NCBI GenBank assembly: GCA_024408435.1
Contig: JAKSVA010000004.1
Span: 1-33,903, forward strand
Reading direction: 5' to 3'
Length of the DNA stretch: 33,903 bases
Source of the DNA: Bacilli bacterium
Lineage (GTDB): Bacteria > Bacillota_I > Bacilli_A > RFN20 > CAG-826
The position numbers and the translations under genes were made by a program. Within the stretch, counting starts at the first letter, position 1, and each line of letters begins with the position of its first letter. Shown piece after piece: positions 32,180 through 33,903 of this stretch. Under the pieces are notes generated by a model. It saw only the letters and a program-made list of their open reading frames with translations. It did not search any database and had not been told where the DNA came from.

Positions 32180-33373
32180 ATGAAAAAATTAAGATTATTA
32201 GTAATGCCATTAATGGCAATTTCTCTTTTAGCCAGTTGTGCTAAAAATAGAAGTGATCAGTTTAATATGAATGATGAGGCTTGTGTCAATTATTTATCGG
32301 CTACTACATCACAATCACAATTTGATACTATTTTTTATAACATTTCGAGTAGAACTGGAGTAAGACATGATATTTCTTTACCATATTTCATGAGTTGTGA
32401 TCCCGATGGTGGCAATGAATACTATTTTCATATTGCGAACAATGCTGAATTTAAAGATGAAGAAGTTATAACAGCTTTAGTGCCAAAAATGTATTATGAC
32501 AATTTAATCCCGGGCCAGCAATATTTTTGGAAAATAAATAGTAGTAAAACTGACAAAATTTTAAAAAGTGGGCATTTTACTGTTAATAAAGATAATGTTA
32601 GATGGATTAACGCCCCTAGCGTTGGCAATATGCGTGATTTGGGTGGCTGGGATTTACCTGATGGTAAACAAATCAAGTTTGGTAAATTATACCGAGGGCG
32701 CAATCCTGATTTTATCAATCTTGATGATCAAAAAATGTTAAAGGATGTTTTAGATATTAAAACCCAAATTGATTTAAGAAAAGATACAGATGGGAATCCG
32801 CCTCCTAGCAAAAAGCCTTTTGCTGATGGCATTAAATATTATTATTACAACGACAATTTAACTTACGCTGATATAATCACTAAAATTGATGATAAATTGC
32901 CAGGTAAGTGCATTATTGAAGGCGAAGAGAAGGATCCTATAACTGGAGCCGAGATGTTTAAAGATATTTTTGATAGGTTAGCCAATCCAGATAATTATCC
33001 AATTTACTTTCATTGTTCAGCTGGCGCTGATCGTACTGGTGCGCTCGCTTTTATGATTGAAGCTTTACTTGGTGTTAGTTACGATGACATTGTTCGTGAT
33101 TATGAATTAACTAGTTTCTCTCCACACATCGTTGGTGGTAGATTAAGATGTAATCCCAACGAACAGTTTACTGATTTTGATTATAGTACTGATTGCTATA
33201 CTACATATGATAAATGGCCAGAAGAAGGATATAAACCAAAGTGGCCACGTCTTATTAACAAATTGAAAGAAATTGATGGCAATTTATCAATTGCGGTTAC
33301 AACCTTCCTAAAGGATAGATGTCACATTTCCCAAGAAACTCTTGACCAAGTTAAAGCCAATTTAACTGAATAA
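32180..33373 (+). CDS. Tyrosine-phosphatase-family lipoprotein
   Basis: A protein of 397 residues. Lipoprotein signal MKKLRLLVMPLMAISLLASC (Cys20). An N-terminal beta domain (about 35-135, LIPGQQYFWKINSSKT) looks like fibronectin type III. A Y_phosphatase3-type domain (about 145-390) follows, with NMRDLGGWDLPDG (150 on), LYRGRNPDF and the P-loop HCSAGADRTGAL with nucleophile Cys279 and Arg285. Related secreted phosphatases act on phosphotyrosine and phosphoinositides, for example LipA of Listeria. The substrate here is unknown. ATG 32180 is chosen for its ribosome site and signal peptide. The gene is downstream of serCA but has its own TATAAT. Confidence 0.9.
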   Translation: MKKLRLLVMPLMAISLLASCAKNRSDQFNMNDEACVNYLSATTSQSQFDTIFYNISSRTGVRHDISLPYFMSCDPDGGNEYYFHIANNAEFKDEEVITALVPKMYYDNLIPGQQYFWKINSSKTDKILKSGHFTVNKDNVRWINAPSVGNMRDLGGWDLPDGKQIKFGKLYRGRNPDFINLDDQKMLKDVLDIKTQIDLRKDTDGNPPPSKKPFADGIKYYYYNDNLTYADIITKIDDKLPGKCIIEGEEKDPITGAEMFKDIFDRLANPDNYPIYFHCSAGADRTGALAFMIEALLGVSYDDIVRDYELTSFSPHIVGGRLRCNPNEQFTDFDYSTDCYTTYDKWPEEGYKPKWPRLINKLKEIDGNLSIAVTTFLKDRCHISQETLDQVKANLTE

Positions 33374-33407
33374 TTTGTAACGAGCTATAACGATTTATAC
33401 AAATTTT
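33372..33407 (+). terminator. Weak terminator after the phosphatase gene
   Basis: AATTTGTA (33372-33379) and TACAAATT (33398-33405) are perfect eight-base arms around an 18-base loop, followed by TT. Stem and loop are AT-rich, so termination would be modest. Confidence 0.35.
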
Positions 33408-33638
33408 CATGTTTTATTTATGTCGCGATATAGTCATTACAAAGGAATTCCAATGTTTAAAATGATGGGTAACTTTCACGTAAGGAATATCGTTCTTTAA
33501 ACTAGTGCTAAATTTTGGATAACTATATTGCTATCCTACTATAAATTTAAGTTCGAATATCCTTCTTATTTAATGTGTCATTAATCTTTTAAACAGTAAG
33601 AATTTTTACGATAGTTTAATAATGTTCTATTATTAATG
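33408..33638 (+). other. Non-coding gap with a nested hairpin
   Basis: No convincing gene is seen. A nested pairing spans 33482-33564: AAGGA..TAT with ATATCCTT, inside it TAAATTT (33509-33515) with AAATTTA (33543-33549), and inside that GGATA (33517-33521) with TATCC (33532-33536). A 15-codon frame at 33453-33500 has AAAGGAA upstream. Either could be chance. The region ends with the etfB promoter. Confidence 0.3.
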
Positions 33639-33644
33639 TATTAT
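33639..33644 (+). promoter_or_regulatory. -10 box placing +1 on the etfB ATG
   Basis: TATTAT at 33639-33644, directly preceded by TG. Seven bases beyond its end is A of ATG 33651. There is no Shine-Dalgarno, so a leaderless message is predicted. Confidence 0.4.
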
Positions 33645-33650
33645 TAAAAT

Positions 33651-33903
33651 ATGAATATTTTAGTGTGCATTAAACAAGTTCCATCTTCTAGCAATGTTAA
33701 AATCGACCCAGTTACAGGAACATTAATTCGTGACGGTTCTAACGTTAAAATGAATCCGTATGATTTGTTTGCATTAGAAATGGCACTACTTATCAAAGAA
33801 AAGAAAGGCGCACATGTTAAAGCAATCACGATGGGTCCACCAATGTCGGCTTCTATATTAAATGAAGCACTCTATATGGGATGCGATGAAGGCGTTTTAA
33901 TTA
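33651..33903 (+). CDS. etfB: Electron transfer flavoprotein beta subunit, 5' part
   Basis: An open frame of 84 codons runs to the window edge. MNILVCIKQVPSSSNVKIDP, then VKMNPYDLFALEMALLIKE and VKAITMGPPMSASILNEAL, is the N-terminal half of EtfB, which with EtfA binds FAD and AMP or FAD. It shuttles electrons, often with acyl-CoA dehydrogenase or in flavin-based bifurcation in anaerobes. About two thirds of the protein lies outside the window. No Shine-Dalgarno precedes the ATG. The partner etfA would be expected next, but that cannot be seen here. Confidence 0.93.
   Translation, partial: MNILVCIKQVPSSSNVKIDPVTGTLIRDGSNVKMNPYDLFALEMALLIKEKKGAHVKAITMGPPMSASILNEALYMGCDEGVLI

Noticed and set aside
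33545-33565. tRNA T-loop-like GTTCGAAT
   Set aside because: The flanking five bases do not pair, and no acceptor, D or anticodon arm can be built around it.
1-33903. Mycoplasma-type code with TGA as Trp
   Set aside because: All genes are full length in code 11 and every Trp codon is TGG. In an AT-rich genome with reassigned TGA most Trp codons would be TGA.

Overview
The window is AT-rich (roughly two thirds A+T by eye), gene-dense bacterial chromosome. It uses code 11 with Shine-Dalgarno sites and Bacillota-type promoters, and many of its proteins have lipoprotein signal peptides. Gene content (mfd-rqcP, tilS-ftsH-dusB-lysS, prs), the many small secreted lipoproteins, a superoxide reductase, a rubredoxin-like protein and an electron-transfer flavoprotein point to a strictly anaerobic, probably gut-associated Bacillota close to the Mollicutes boundary (RF39/Erysipelotrichia-like). 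The lineage is inference. No rRNA, tRNA, CRISPR array, insertion sequence or prophage was found. No non-coding stretch exceeds 300 bases.

Layout. 1-1032: end of an unknown gene, then a secreted lipoprotein with a clean terminator. 1076-5212: MATE exporter, a DUF2130 coiled-coil protein with nuclease-like residues, a superoxide reductase divergent from a small membrane protein and a rubredoxin-like protein, and a HAD phosphatase. 5306-6280: prs. 6281-9656: sucrose uptake and hydrolysis (PTS EIIBCA plus GH32) behind a leader with an operator-like palindrome and a terminator-like hairpin. 9678-10433: a YczE/YitT-like membrane protein on the minus strand. 10513-23044: a housekeeping block resembling the Bacillus prs-mfd-yabO-tilS-ftsH-dusB-lysS region. 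It carries an extra three-repeat lipoprotein and an alpha/beta hydrolase, and lacks pth, divIC and hpt. From 16292 to 23044 the genes overlap or abut (hydrolase-tilS-ftsH-dusB-lysS). 23080-26452: two minus-strand secreted proteins (unknown lipoprotein, C69 dipeptidase). 26559-29783: LURP-one-like protein, esterase lipoprotein and a RidA-like lipoprotein with a broken start. 29872-32098: serC-serA serine biosynthesis. 32180-33373: tyrosine-phosphatase lipoprotein. 33651-end: start of etfB.

The main oddities are these. (1) mfd seems to start at a non-canonical ACG behind a perfect Shine-Dalgarno, followed by a C7 tract. (2) A RidA domain is preceded by a lipoprotein signal peptide that is one A out of frame, at a predicted leaderless start. 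(3) Several genes have a -10 box so close to the start codon that their mRNAs should be leaderless. (4) None of the 28 stop codons seen is TGA, although all Trp codons are TGG. All are sequence readings that need outside checks.
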